Of a DNA stretch of 64,000 nt, positions 46,676-56,500 are shown piece by piece; the stretch's first letter is position 1; every line of letters starts with the position of its first letter. Where the stretch lies: positions 1 through 64,000 of the forward strand of contig NZ_JOFX01000031.1 in the NCBI RefSeq assembly GCF_000719345.1. Reading direction: 5' to 3'. Under the pieces are notes generated by a model. The model ran no database searches. It was not told the DNA's origin and saw only the letters and a list, made by a program, of their open reading frames with translations. Made by a program: the position numbers and the translations under genes. The stretch comes from Streptomyces sp. NRRL F-2664. Lineage in GTDB: Bacteria; Actinomycetota; Actinomycetes; Streptomycetales; Streptomycetaceae.

Positions 46676-48079
46676 ATGGACACCAAGCCCGAGGTGGCCG
46701 TAGGGCCGCCGGACGACGACGGCCTGCGGAAGGTCGTGATCGACGGCAAGAACAGAGGCCGGGTCTGGAACCGCCGCGAACTGCAGAAGGTCCTGCGCCG
46801 CGCCGGGGTTTCGCCCAAATGCGACATCGATTGGCAGGGCGAAGACAGCAGTGTGTGGCCGGCTCACACCTGGGGGCGCCTCACGACCGGGGCCGTCATG
46901 GCACTCGGCTTCCTGGCGACCGCAGCCATGTGCACCTGGATAGGGATGAAGGATTCTTTCGACGCCCTCACCTTCGCCGGTCGGATGACGGGCTTCATCT
47001 TCCTGCTCATGGCCATCGTGGAAGTGATCGCTTTCGCGGCCGGATTCGACTATTGGCGCAAGCGAAAGATGCCCTACTCCGGGCCGACCCTTCTGCTCGG
47101 AGCGCTGGTCGAGTTCTTCGTCGGCGCGACACTGCTCGCACTGTTCCTCGCCAACGAGGCCAGGTCGACATACGTGCTGTGCCTGCTGCTCTGGATAGCC
47201 CTCACAGCCTGCGCCACATGGTCCGTTTGGCTCCTCTGTCGCCGGCGAGTCTGGAAGGCGCTACGCAATCCCGGCCGCATCGCGGTCGGGGCCGTCGTCT
47301 CCACCGTCCTCGTCACCACCAACTTGGCCTACACCCAGATCTACCTCCCCTCGATATCCCGTCCGCTCATGCAGGGCACGGCTGAGATCGGGACGGCGAG
47401 CCTGAACAGGGAAGGCACGAAGATGTACCTGCGGGTCCGTCTGCACCTCAAGAACTCCGGCGAGGTCCCGGTCCACGTTCTGGGCAGCATCTACTGGATC
47501 CACGTCAAGCTCGCCAGCGATCCGAAGGACACGTACAAACTGATAAAGCCGGGAGAGCTGGTCAACCCGCCGGGGCGGGAGTTGAACCCGGGGGAAGACA
47601 TTTGGACGGACGTTGTCGCCGAGATCGAAAACCCTGAGGAAGTCGACTATGAAGCGGTTGCAGCCCGGGTGGAGGCTTACGCGTTCCGGCAGGACAGAAT
47701 GAGGCTGGATACCGGTTTCGCCAACGGGAAGTGGCGAGGAAAACTCAGGGAGGAGGGGAGGGAAGACGACCCGCCAGGCCCGATAAGGGACAAGAAGGAA
47801 TACTTCAGATACCAGTCGACCATCTCCCAGAGCAGCGAGCTCCTGAATCTGACGCGCGGGCGGGAACGCGTGACGGTCTGGTGGCTGTACCGTCGCCTGC
47901 CGGCCCTCTACGTCGATGTTGCGAGTCCAGGCGAGAAGAAGGCCTCCAGCTACATAGATCAGCCCTGGGCGCAGGTGAAGGCAGTCGACCGGTACGGCCT
48001 CGCCCACATACGCGGCTCGCTGGTCCAGACGCCGTACGCGCAACTCCTCAAGGAGGCCCAGGCCAAGCGCCCGAAGTGA
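46676..48079 (+). CDS. Membrane protein of unknown function
   Basis: 467 residues from ATG 46676. A 65-residue hydrophilic start (VVIDGKNRGRVWNRRELQKV LRRAG), five predicted membrane segments between about residues 70 and 230 (for example LTTGAVMALGFLATAAMCTW, GPTLLLGALVEFFVGATLLA, IAVGAVVSTVLVTTNLAYTQ) and a ~235-residue C-terminal domain rich in beta-type sequence (GTKMYLRVRLHLKNSGEVPV). Base composition is visibly less GC-rich than neighbouring genes, suggesting acquisition or weaker codon selection. I do not recognise a domain. No clear ribosome site at the ATG. Confidence 0.65.
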   Translation: MDTKPEVAVGPPDDDGLRKVVIDGKNRGRVWNRRELQKVLRRAGVSPKCDIDWQGEDSSVWPAHTWGRLTTGAVMALGFLATAAMCTWIGMKDSFDALTFAGRMTGFIFLLMAIVEVIAFAAGFDYWRKRKMPYSGPTLLLGALVEFFVGATLLALFLANEARSTYVLCLLLWIALTACATWSVWLLCRRRVWKALRNPGRIAVGAVVSTVLVTTNLAYTQIYLPSISRPLMQGTAEIGTASLNREGTKMYLRVRLHLKNSGEVPVHVLGSIYWIHVKLASDPKDTYKLIKPGELVNPPGRELNPGEDIWTDVVAEIENPEEVDYEAVAARVEAYAFRQDRMRLDTGFANGKWRGKLREEGREDDPPGPIRDKKEYFRYQSTISQSSELLNLTRGRERVTVWWLYRRLPALYVDVASPGEKKASSYIDQPWAQVKAVDRYGLAHIRGSLVQTPYAQLLKEAQAKRPK

Positions 48080-48113
48080 CCGGGGCCCGCGGCCTTCGGC
48101 ATACCCTCGCCGC

Positions 48114-48842
48114 ATGACGAGCAGCGCCATCAGCCTCCGCAAGGTCGAGGAGTCGGCCCCGGCCCTCGTGAACCTGTACAAGAGCGCCGGGATCTCCCTG
48201 CGCAAGTACGGCATGGAGGGCGGACGCGCCGCCGTCTACCTGGTCCTGGACTACTCCGGGTCGATGCGCCCGTACTACCAGGACGGCACCGTGCAGGCCC
48301 TCGCGGACCGGGTGCTGGGACTGTCGGCGCATCTGGACGACGACGGCCGCGTGCCCGTGGTGTTCTTCTCCACGGAGGTCGACGCGGTGGAGGAGATCTC
48401 CCTCCCGGGGCACGAGGGCCGGGTCACCGAGATCGCCTCCCGCCTGGGCCACATGGGCAAGACCGCCTACCACGCGGCGATGGACGCGGTCATCGACCAC
48501 TACCTCGACGCGGGCTCGACGGCCCCCGGCCTCGTCGTCTTCCAGACCGACGGCGGCCCGATCAACAAGCTCGCGGCCGAGAAGTACCTGTGCAAGGCGG
48601 CCCGGCTGCCACTGTTCTGGCAGTTCGTGGGCTTCGGCAACACCCGCAGCACGCAGTTCGACTTCCTGCGCCGGCTGGACGAGCTGCCGGTCCCGGCGAA
48701 ACGGCCCGTGGACAACGCGGGCTACTTCCACGCGGGCCCGGACCCGCGCGCCGTACCGGACGGCGAACTGTACGACCGCCTCGTCGGGGAGTTCCCGGCC
48801 TGGCTGGCGGCGGCGCGCGGTGCGGGCATCGTGCGCGCCTGA
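48114..48842 (+). CDS. vWA domain protein (tellurium-resistance TerF type)
   Basis: 242 residues from ATG 48114. von Willebrand A fold with MIDAS DxSxS in VYLVLDYSGSMRPYYQDG near residue 50, the MIDAS Thr region GKTAYHAAMDAVIDHY and FQTDGGPINK. The wording RVPVVFFSTEVD and LFWQFVGFGNTRSTQFDFL matches vWA proteins associated with Ter stress genes. Probably binds a divalent metal and a protein partner. No other ter gene is adjacent. Confidence 0.85.
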   Translation: MTSSAISLRKVEESAPALVNLYKSAGISLRKYGMEGGRAAVYLVLDYSGSMRPYYQDGTVQALADRVLGLSAHLDDDGRVPVVFFSTEVDAVEEISLPGHEGRVTEIASRLGHMGKTAYHAAMDAVIDHYLDAGSTAPGLVVFQTDGGPINKLAAEKYLCKAARLPLFWQFVGFGNTRSTQFDFLRRLDELPVPAKRPVDNAGYFHAGPDPRAVPDGELYDRLVGEFPAWLAAARGAGIVRA

Positions 48843-48877
48843 CCCACGCCCGTCGGCGGCCGCGCTTTGATGGACGT

Positions 48878-49396
48878 ATGACGCACACGAGCTGGGCCGT
48901 CTTCGAGAAGGCCGAACCGGAGTTCGCGGCGGCCGTCCGGGCCCGCTTCGCGCAGTACCCGCACCACGTCCTGGCCACCCTGCGCAAGGACGGCTCCCCG
49001 CGGGTGACCGGCCTGAACGTCGACATCCGCGGCGGGGAGCTGTGGCTCGGCATGATGGCCGGCTCGATGAAGGCGAGGGACCTCCAGCGCGACCCGCGCT
49101 TCGCCCTGCACACCAATCCGGGCGAGGGGGAGACCATGCCGGACGGGGACGTACGGATCTCCGGGCGGGCGGTGGAGCTCGTGGACCCGCCGGAGCTGCA
49201 CCGGTACGCGGAGGAGACGGAGACCCCGCACCCGTTCCACCTCTTCTACGCCGACCTGACGGAGGTCGTCCACACCGGCGTCGAGGGCGACGACCTGGTG
49301 ATCCGGACCTGGCTCCCGGAGCACGGCCTGCGCACCCTGCGCCGCGGCAACGACGACGAACCGCCGCGTGAGGACCCGTCACCGGGTGCCGCATGA
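48878..49396 (+). CDS. Pyridoxamine 5'-phosphate oxidase family protein
   Basis: 172 residues from ATG 48878. Split-barrel flavin-binding features: HHVLATLRKDGSPRVTGLNV, GELWLGMMAGSMKARDLQRD, RFALHTNPGEGE, and an acidic C-terminus. Members of this class bind FMN, F420 or heme; which applies is undetermined. Start chosen at the first ATG before the domain. Confidence 0.82.
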   Translation: MTHTSWAVFEKAEPEFAAAVRARFAQYPHHVLATLRKDGSPRVTGLNVDIRGGELWLGMMAGSMKARDLQRDPRFALHTNPGEGETMPDGDVRISGRAVELVDPPELHRYAEETETPHPFHLFYADLTEVVHTGVEGDDLVIRTWLPEHGLRTLRRGNDDEPPREDPSPGAA

Positions 49397-49609
49397 CGGC
49401 TGCGGGCGGCCGGATGACGGAAGCATGGCATCCCTGTGCGCGAGGCGTAACGATCCTCCGAGTGGTGTGAATGCGCCGCTGCGCCGGGCATCCTGACCAC
49501 ACCGCACCGCACTGCTGCACCGCACTGCCCAGCTCCGCACCGTACCCAAGTCAGCCGGTCGGTCGGGTCACTCGGCCGGTCACCGGCGAGAGCCGCTTCA
49601 CGGGGGATC

Positions 49610-50332
49610 ATGATGCACACCTGCCGCACGTCAGCCGGACGCACCCGGACACTCGCCTTCCTGGGCCTGACGGCCGCCGCGCTCCTCGCGACGACCACGG
49701 CCTGCGGGCCCTCGGGCGACGACAAGGCGGGCGCCACGGCGCCGCCGAAGCCCTCCGCGTCCACGCCGGGAGCCGCCTCCGGCGCTCCTCCGGCCGCCCC
49801 CTCGGCCACCCCGCCCGGGGCTCCCGCCCCCTCGGCGACCTCGCCCGTGCCCCGGCCGGGAGAGGCGGAGGGCGAGCCGGTGGGCAAGAACGGCAACTGC
49901 TCCGACGAGTACGCCCGCGTGTCCGTGGAGTGGGCCGTGCCGCCGGTGAAGGACGACTCGAAGCTCCTGCTCACCGTGGTGAACACGGGCCCGAAGAGCT
50001 GCGTGCTGACGTCCTACCCCGTGCTGCGGGTCAAGGACGGGAACGGGCGGCTGGTGGCGGTGTTCGAGAACACCAAGCCCCCGTCGCCGGTGGTCCTCGC
50101 GCCCGGCAAGGAGGCCTACGCGGGCCTGCTCGCCCGGCAGGGCGGCAAGGAGGCGGGCACGCTCACGACGGACCTGGCACTCGCCCCGCACGGTCAGAGG
50201 CCGCAGGAGGACACGGGCGAGGGATTGCTCCTCGAACTGCCCTCCGGCGGCGTGTACATGGACGGCAAGGCGCGCGTGACGTACTGGCAGAGCACCTCGG
50301 AGAACGCGGCGTCACACCTGTTCACCCGCTGA
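49610..50332 (+). CDS. DUF4232 lipoprotein
   Basis: 240 residues from ATG 49610 (second ATG at 49613) with GGGGGAT upstream. Lipobox ATTTACGPS near residue 31, then a ~55-residue Pro/Ala/Ser linker. The DUF4232 domain follows: DYARVSVEW-like DEYARVSVEWAVPPVKD, LLLTVVNTGPKSCVLTSYPV, PPSPVVLAPGKEAYAGLLAR. Two cysteines (GNCSDE, KSCVLT) likely pair. Found widely on actinobacterial cell surfaces, function unknown. The TGA lies inside an 18-bp palindrome (50329-50346). The 213 bases before the gene hold no other feature. Confidence 0.85.
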   Translation: MMHTCRTSAGRTRTLAFLGLTAAALLATTTACGPSGDDKAGATAPPKPSASTPGAASGAPPAAPSATPPGAPAPSATSPVPRPGEAEGEPVGKNGNCSDEYARVSVEWAVPPVKDDSKLLLTVVNTGPKSCVLTSYPVLRVKDGNGRLVAVFENTKPPSPVVLAPGKEAYAGLLARQGGKEAGTLTTDLALAPHGQRPQEDTGEGLLLELPSGGVYMDGKARVTYWQSTSENAASHLFTR

Positions 50333-50346
50333 GTACGCGTACTCAG
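50329..50346. promoter_or_regulatory. Perfect 18-bp palindrome
   Basis: CTGAGTACGCGTACTCAG is a perfect palindrome overlapping the DUF4232 stop codon and 73 bases before the next start. The contiguous dyad without loop suggests a dimeric repressor site, not a terminator. Confidence 0.55.
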
Positions 50347-50418
50347 GCAGGTGTCGGTGCCACTGGGTAGCGTCGTGCCCGTCCGACCGACGGACGGTAC
50401 GACAACCTGGGGGACGAC

Positions 50419-50835
50419 ATGAACAAGCGCACCACCGCCCTGGCGGTCCTGGCACCGGCACTCGCCCTGACGCTGGCGGCGGCGCCGGCCCAGGCCGCCG
50501 CGGCGGACGAGGTCATCGGCTACCCGGGGCCCGACGGCCTGATCTGGATCGCCGACCAGGCCGGCTCCAGCGGCTTCGTCTCGGGTGGCCTCTCCTCCAG
50601 CCTGGACACCTTCATCACGTTCGGCTGCGCCGACGGCGGCAGCATCGAGGTGTCGTTCCGGCTCCAGGAGCACCCCGACCGCGACCCGGCCCCGTTCACC
50701 GTCGACTGCCCCGGCACGGACCCGACGCTCGTCACGCTCCCCCTCGGCACCGGTCTCCACGGCGGATTCACCGCGTGGGTGACCACCTCGACCGCGACCA
50801 CCCGCTGGGGCGCGACGGTCACCCAGCCCGAGTAA
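50419..50835 (+). CDS. Small secreted protein
   Basis: 138 residues from ATG 50419 with a TGGGGGACG ribosome site. Signal peptide MNKRTTALAVLAPALALTLA with cleavage near AQAAAAD. The mature ~110 residues contain two cysteines (TFGCADGGS, TVDCPGTD) and beta-type sequence ending TTRWGATVTQPE. No family recognised. The palindrome at 50329-50346 may be its operator. Confidence 0.75.
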   Translation: MNKRTTALAVLAPALALTLAAAPAQAAAADEVIGYPGPDGLIWIADQAGSSGFVSGGLSSSLDTFITFGCADGGSIEVSFRLQEHPDRDPAPFTVDCPGTDPTLVTLPLGTGLHGGFTAWVTTSTATTRWGATVTQPE

Positions 50836-50851
50836 CCACGCCGGCGCCGCG

Positions 50852-50875
50852 GCGCCCGCCCCTCCCGGCGGGCGC
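50852..50875. terminator. Bidirectional terminator
   Basis: GCGCCCGCC (50852-50860) pairs with GGCGGGCGC (50867-50875), loop CCTCCC, directly at the DUF397 stop; convergent genes. Confidence 0.7.
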
Positions 50876-51076
50876 TCAGGGGCGATGCTGCACGGCCCGG
50901 ATGAACGACACCCACGGGGCGGCGGCGAAAACGATCACCGGACCGGTATCGGCCAGCTTGCTGTCGCGGACGGGGACGGCGCCGGGGAGGCCGTCGGACA
51001 CTTCGACACAGTTGGCGCCGTCGGAGTTGGAGTACGAGGAGGTCCGCCAGGACAGGCCGTTCAGGTCTGCGCGCAT
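50876..51076 (-). CDS. DUF397 domain protein
   Basis: 66 residues from ATG 51076. DUF397 signature: LSWRTSSYSNSDGANCVEVS, VPVRDSKLADTGPVIVFAA, W-V-S-F. These small proteins are usually encoded next to an XRE regulator as here (16-base overlap with it) and act as its partner in developmental control, as in whiJ/abaA-type loci of Streptomyces. Confidence 0.92.
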   Translation of the reverse strand: MRADLNGLSWRTSSYSNSDGANCVEVSDGLPGAVPVRDSKLADTGPVIVFAAAPWVSFIRAVQHRP

Positions 51077-51900
51077 TTCGCGTACTCCTCCGCCACCGAC
51101 TCGATCAAGGCCAAGGATGCCGCCGGTGCGAGCGCAGCGGCCCTCGCAAGATCGTAGAGCCTCCAGTGGCGCTGGACCAGGGCCGGGTAGTCGATCAGGT
51201 GCCCAACCCGGGGGCCTTCCGTGTAGACCACGTCGGGCGCGTCGACGAACTGCATGATGCTGACCAGCGACCCCAGAGTGCCTTGGGCTCCGGCGGAAAA
51301 CGGGACCACCTGTACGACGATCCTGTTGTCGCGGACACGGGCGGCGATGTGCCGCAGTTGGGCAGCCATGACAGCGAGCCCTCCCACCTGCGTCCGCAGA
51401 ACCGCCTCGTGCAGGACGAACCAGAGTTCGGGGGTCACCGGATCGTCGAGGAGGCGCTGGCGCTCCATGCGGGACATGACCAGGGACTCGACGTACTCCT
51501 CCGGCGCGGTGGGATTGCCTCCCCGGATGACCGCGCGCGGGTAGTCCTCCGTCTGGAGAAGACCCAGAACCAGGCTGGAGCCGTACTCGTACATGGCCGT
51601 GGCCCGGGTCTCCAGCTCGGCCGCCGCAGCGAAGTACTCGACGTACCTGGACTTGAACGCCTTCGCCAACCGGTAGAAGTAGTCCCCGGTACCCAGCTCG
51701 CGGTCGATGAGTACCGCGATCTCGGGGCGCAGACGGCGCTGGCCGCCCTCCATCTGCCCGACGTAGGACCCGGTGGCGAAGATCCGCTCGCCCAGCGCGG
51801 CCTGGGTCAGGCCTGCGGCCTCCCGATGGCGCCGCAGTTCCTCACGGGCGAACTCCTCCGGCGTCTGCGCCGCGCCCCCCTCGCCCTTCGGCTTGGCCAT
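51061..51900 (-). CDS. XRE family regulator with DUF5753 domain (WhiJ-like)
   Basis: 279 residues from ATG 51900 with GGGGAG upstream. HTH_31 at about residues 17-75 (LRRHREAAGLTQAALGERIF, SYVGQMEGGQRR). The rest is the DUF5753 domain: VEYFAAAAELETRATAMYEY, VLGLLQTEDYPRAVI, TPELWFVLHEAVLRTQVGG, QVVPFSAGAQGTLGSLVSIM. Paired with DUF397. Such pairs exist in many copies per Streptomyces genome and tune sporulation and antibiotic genes. Confidence 0.92.
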   Translation of the reverse strand: MAKPKGEGGAAQTPEEFAREELRRHREAAGLTQAALGERIFATGSYVGQMEGGQRRLRPEIAVLIDRELGTGDYFYRLAKAFKSRYVEYFAAAAELETRATAMYEYGSSLVLGLLQTEDYPRAVIRGGNPTAPEEYVESLVMSRMERQRLLDDPVTPELWFVLHEAVLRTQVGGLAVMAAQLRHIAARVRDNRIVVQVVPFSAGAQGTLGSLVSIMQFVDAPDVVYTEGPRVGHLIDYPALVQRHWRLYDLARAAALAPAASLALIESVAEEYAKCAQT

Positions 51901-51998
51901 GCAACAACTCCCCGCTTCTACGGCCCCTTGGCGGCCAGAAGCGTAGCCCTCCACGAGGCACCGCGGCAGCGGAACGCATCCATACGACTACACAACGC

Positions 51999-52042
51999 CA
52001 CAGCGCCCGCCACCCCTGGTCGGGGACGTGGCGGGCGCTGTG
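51999..52042 (-). terminator. Terminator of gltBD
   Basis: CACAGCGCCCGCCAC (51999-52013) pairs perfectly over 15 bp with 52028-52042; the loop has a further CCC/GGG pairing. A second smaller hairpin, TCCGTAC/GTACGGA (52051-52070), lies nearer to gltD. Confidence 0.85.
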
Positions 52043-52116
52043 CCGGGTGTTCCGTACGCCGTTGTACGGACCGTATGAGGGGTCCCGCCCTTCGCGAGGC
52101 GGGGGCGCCTGGCGGG

Positions 52117-53577
52117 CTACACGGTCAGCGAGCGGTCCGTCGGCTTGACCGGGTACGGGAGGGCGCTGCTGCCGGTGAGGTAGCGGTCCACGCCGCGGGC
52201 GGCCGAGCGGCCCTCCGCGATGGCCCAGACGATCAGCGACTGGCCGCGGCCGGCGTCGCCGGCGACGAAGACGCCGTCGACGTTGGTCGCGTAGGAGGCG
52301 TCGCGGTCGATGTTGCCGCGGGCGTCCAGCTCCACGCCGAACTGCTCGACCAGGCCGTTCGCCTGGTCGGTGCCCGTGAAGCCCATCGCCAGGGTCACCA
52401 GCTGCGCGGGGAGGACGCGCTCGGTGCCGGGCTTCTGGACGAGCTTGCCCTCGACGAACTCGACCTCGACCAGGTGCAGCGCCTGGACGTTGCCGTCCTC
52501 GTCGCCCTCGAAGTGGGTGGTGGAGACGGAGTAGACCCGCTCGCCGCCCTCCTCGTGGGCCGAGGTGACCTTGTAGAGCATGGGGAAGGTCGGCCACGGC
52601 TGGTTGGCGTTCCGCTCCTCGCCCGGCTTCGGCATGATCTCCAGCTGCGTGACCGAGGCCGCGCCCTGGCGGTGGGCGGTGCCCACGCAGTCCGCGCCGG
52701 TGTCGCCGCCGCCGATGACGACGACGTGCTTGCCCTCGGCGGTGATCGGCGGAGCCAGGAAGTCGCCCTCCTGCACCTTGTTCGCGAGCGGCAGGTACTC
52801 CATCGCGAAGTGGATGCCCTTGAGATCGCGGCCCGGGACCGGCAGGTCGCGGGAGACGGTGGCGCCGGCCGCGACGACCACCGCGTCGAACCGCTTGCGC
52901 AGGTCGGTGGCCGTGATGTCGCGGCCGACCTCGACGCCGGTGCGGAACTTGGTGCCCTCCGCGCGCATCTGCTCGATGCGGCGGTTGATGTGCACCTTCT
53001 CCATCTTGAACTCGGGGATGCCGTAGCGCAGCAGGCCGCCGATGCGGTCCGCGCGCTCGTACACGACCACGGTGTGGCCGGCCCGGGTCAGCTGCTGGGC
53101 GGCGGCCAGGCCGGCCGGGCCGGAGCCGATCACGGCGACGGTCTTGCCGGACAGGCGCTCGGGGGCCTGCGGGGTGACGTCCCCGTTGTCCCACGCCTTG
53201 TCGATGATCGAGACCTCGACGTTCTTGATGGTGACGGCCGGCTGGTTGATGCCGAGCACGCACGCGGACTCGCACGGGGCCGGGCACAGGCGGCCCGTGA
53301 ACTCCGGGAAGTTGTTCGTCGCGTGCAGCCGCTCCGACGCCGCCGCCCAGTCGTCGCGGTAGGCGTAGTCGTTCCACTCGGGGATCAGGTTCCCGAGCGG
53401 GCAGCCGTTGTGGCAGAACGGGATGCCGCAGTCCATGCAGCGGCCGGCCTGCTTGCTGATGATCGGCAACAGCGAGCCGGGGACGTAGACCTCGTTCCAG
53501 TCCTTCAGCCGCTCGGCGACGGGACGGGAGCAGGCGGTCTCGCGCGTGGTGGTGAGGAAGCCCTTCGGGTCAGCCAT
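52117..53577 (-). CDS. gltD: Glutamate synthase (NADPH) small subunit
   Basis: 486 residues from ATG 53577, overlapping the gltB stop by 8 bases. N-terminal cysteines for two 4Fe-4S clusters ([34 protein letters not shown]). FAD site [20 protein letters not shown] near residue 148 and NADPH site [20 protein letters not shown] near 290; C-terminal [20 protein letters not shown]. Passes electrons from NADPH to GltB. Confidence 0.97.
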   Translation of the reverse strand: MADPKGFLTTTRETACSRPVAERLKDWNEVYVPGSLLPIISKQAGRCMDCGIPFCHNGCPLGNLIPEWNDYAYRDDWAAASERLHATNNFPEFTGRLCPAPCESACVLGINQPAVTIKNVEVSIIDKAWDNGDVTPQAPERLSGKTVAVIGSGPAGLAAAQQLTRAGHTVVVYERADRIGGLLRYGIPEFKMEKVHINRRIEQMRAEGTKFRTGVEVGRDITATDLRKRFDAVVVAAGATVSRDLPVPGRDLKGIHFAMEYLPLANKVQEGDFLAPPITAEGKHVVVIGGGDTGADCVGTAHRQGAASVTQLEIMPKPGEERNANQPWPTFPMLYKVTSAHEEGGERVYSVSTTHFEGDEDGNVQALHLVEVEFVEGKLVQKPGTERVLPAQLVTLAMGFTGTDQANGLVEQFGVELDARGNIDRDASYATNVDGVFVAGDAGRGQSLIVWAIAEGRSAARGVDRYLTGSSALPYPVKPTDRSLTV

Positions 53578-56500
53578 GGGTCGCCGCCTCCATCATCTTC
53601 TCCGTGGTCTCGGATTCCGAGAGTCCGGCGAGCTCAGCGGCGTCCTTGGCGGCGAGCACTGCCTTGTACGTGGTCGGGATGATCTTGCTGAAGCGGTCCA
53701 CCGCGGTGGACCAGTCAGCCAGGAGCTTCGCGGCCACGGTCGAGCCGGTCTCCTCCTCGTGGCGGCGCACCACATCGTGCAGCCACTGCTTGTCGGTGTC
53801 GGAGAGGGCCTCGACGGCGCCCGCGTTGCCGACGTTGACGTTGTCCGGGTCGAGGTCGATGACGTACGCGACGCCACCCGACATGCCGGCCGCGAAGTTG
53901 CGGCCCGTCTCGCCCAGGACGACCGCCGTGCCGCCGGTCATGTACTCGCAGCCGTGGTCGCCCACGCCCTCGGAGACGACCAGGGCGCCGGAGTTGCGGA
54001 CGCAGAAGCGCTCGCCGGTGCGGCCGCGCAGGAACATCTCGCCGCCGGTGGCTCCGTAGCCGATGGTGTTGCCGGCGATGGTGGAGTACTCGGCGAGGTG
54101 GTCGGCGGCGCGGTCCGGACGGACCACGATGCGGCCGCCGGAGAGGCCCTTGCCGACGTAGTCGTTGGCGTCGCCCTCCAGGCGCAGGGTGATGCCCTTC
54201 GGGACGAAGGCGCCGAAGGACTGGCCGGCCGAGCCCGTGAAGGTGAGGTCGATGGTGTTGTCGGGCAGGCCCGCACCGCCGAACTTCTTGGTGACGTGGT
54301 GGCCGAGCATCGTGCCGACGGTCCGGTTGATGTTCCGGATGGCGACCTGCGCGCGGACCGGCTGGGCGGCCTCGGCGGTCTCGGCGTTCAGCGCGTCGGC
54401 CGCGAGCTCGATCAGCTCGTTGTCGAGGGCCTTCTCCAGCCCGTGGTCCTGCTCGATCAGGGCGTGGCGGACCGCGCCCTCGGGCAGCTCGGGCACGTAG
54501 AAGAGCGGCTCCAGGTCGAGGCCCTGAGCCTTCCAGTGCGAGACGGCCTTGGTGGTGTCCAGCAGTTCGGCGTGGCCGACGGCCTCCTCGATGGTGCGGA
54601 AGCCCAGCTCGGCGAGGAGCTCGCGCACCTCCTCCGCGATGAACTCGAAGAAGTTCACGACGAATTCGGGCTTGCCGGAGAACCGGTCGCGCAGGACCGG
54701 GTTCTGGGTGGCGATGCCGACCGGGCAGGTGTCCAGGTGGCAGACGCGCATCATGACGCAGCCGGAGACGACGAGCGGCGCGGTCGCGAAGCCGAACTCC
54801 TCGGCGCCGAGGAGCGCGGCGATGACGACGTCGCGGCCGGTCTTGAGCTGGCCGTCGGTCTGGACGACGATGCGGTCGCGCAGGCCGTTGAGCAGCAGGG
54901 TCTGCTGGGTCTCGGCGAGGCCGAGCTCCCAGGGGCCGCCCGCGTGCTTGAGGGAGGTGAGCGGGGAGGCGCCCGTACCGCCGTCGTGGCCGGAGATCAG
55001 GACGACGTCCGCGTGGGCCTTGGACACACCGGCCGCGACCGTGCCGACACCGACCTCGGAGACCAGCTTCACGTGGATGCGGGCGACCGGGTTGGCGTTC
55101 TTGAGGTCGTGGATCAGCTGGGCCAGGTCCTCGATGGAGTAGATGTCGTGGTGCGGCGGCGGGGAGATGAGGCCGACGCCGGGCGTCGAGTGACGCGTCT
55201 TGGCGACCCACGGGTAGACCTTGTGGCCGGGCAGCTGGCCGCCCTCGCCGGGCTTGGCGCCCTGCGCCATCTTGATCTGGATGTCGTCCGCGTTGACGAG
55301 GTACTCGCTGGTGACACCGAAGCGGCCGGAGGCGACCTGCTTGATGGAGGAGCGGCGGGCCGGGTCGTACAGGCGCTCCGGGTCCTCGCCGCCCTCACCG
55401 GTGTTGGACTTGGCGCCCAACTGGTTCATGGCGATGGCGAGGGTCTCGTGCGCCTCCTTGGAGATGGAGCCGTACGACATGGCGCCGGTGGAGAAGCGCT
55501 TGACGATCTCGGAGACCGGCTCGACCTCGTCGATGGAGATCGAGGGGCGGTCGGACTTGAAGCCGAAGAGGCCGCGGAGCGTCATGAGGCGCTCGGACTG
55601 CTCGTTCACGCGGTCCGTGTACTGCCGGAAGATGTCGTACCGGCGGTTGCGGGTGGCGTGCTGGAGGCGGAAGACCGTCTCCGGGTCGAACAGGTGCGGC
55701 TCGCCCTCGCGGCGCCACTGGTACTCGCCGCCGATCTCCAGCGCGCGGTGCGTGGCGGCGACGCCGGAGACCGGGTACGCCTTGGCGTGGCGGGCGGCCA
55801 CCTCCTTGGCGATGACGTCCAGGCCGGCGCCGCCGATCTTGGTGGCGGTGCCGTGGAAGTAGGTCTCGACGAACTCGTCGTTCAGGCCGACGGCCTCGAA
55901 GACCTGGGCGCCGCGGTAGGAGGCGACGGTGGAGATGCCCATCTTGGACATGACCTTCAGGACGCCCTTGCCCAGCGCGTGGATCAGGTTCCTGATGGCC
56001 TGCTCGGGCTCGATGCCCTCGATGAACGTGCCGGCGCGCAGCAGGTCCTCGACGGACTCCATGGCGAGGTACGGGTTGACCGCGGCGGCGCCGTAGCCGA
56101 TGAGGAGGGCGACGTGGTGGACCTCGCGGACGTCGCCGGCCTCGACGAGCAGGCCCACCTGGGTGCGCTGCTTGGTGGCGATGAGGTGGTGGTGCACGGC
56201 GGCGGTGAGTAGCAGCGACGGGATGGGCGCGTGCTCGGCGTCGGAGTGGCGGTCCGAGAGGACGATCAGGCGGGCGCCGTTGGCGATGGCCGCGTCGGCC
56301 TCGGCGCGGATCTCCTCGATGCGTGCGGCGAGCGCCTCGCCGCCGCCGGAGACCCGGTAGAGGCCGGAGAGCGTGGCGGCCTTCATGCCCGGCATGTCGC
56401 CGTCGGCGTTGATGTGGATGAGCTTGGCCAGCTCGTCGTTGTCGATCACCGGGAAGGGCAGGGTGACGCTGCGGCAGGACGCGGCGGTCGGCTCCAGCAG

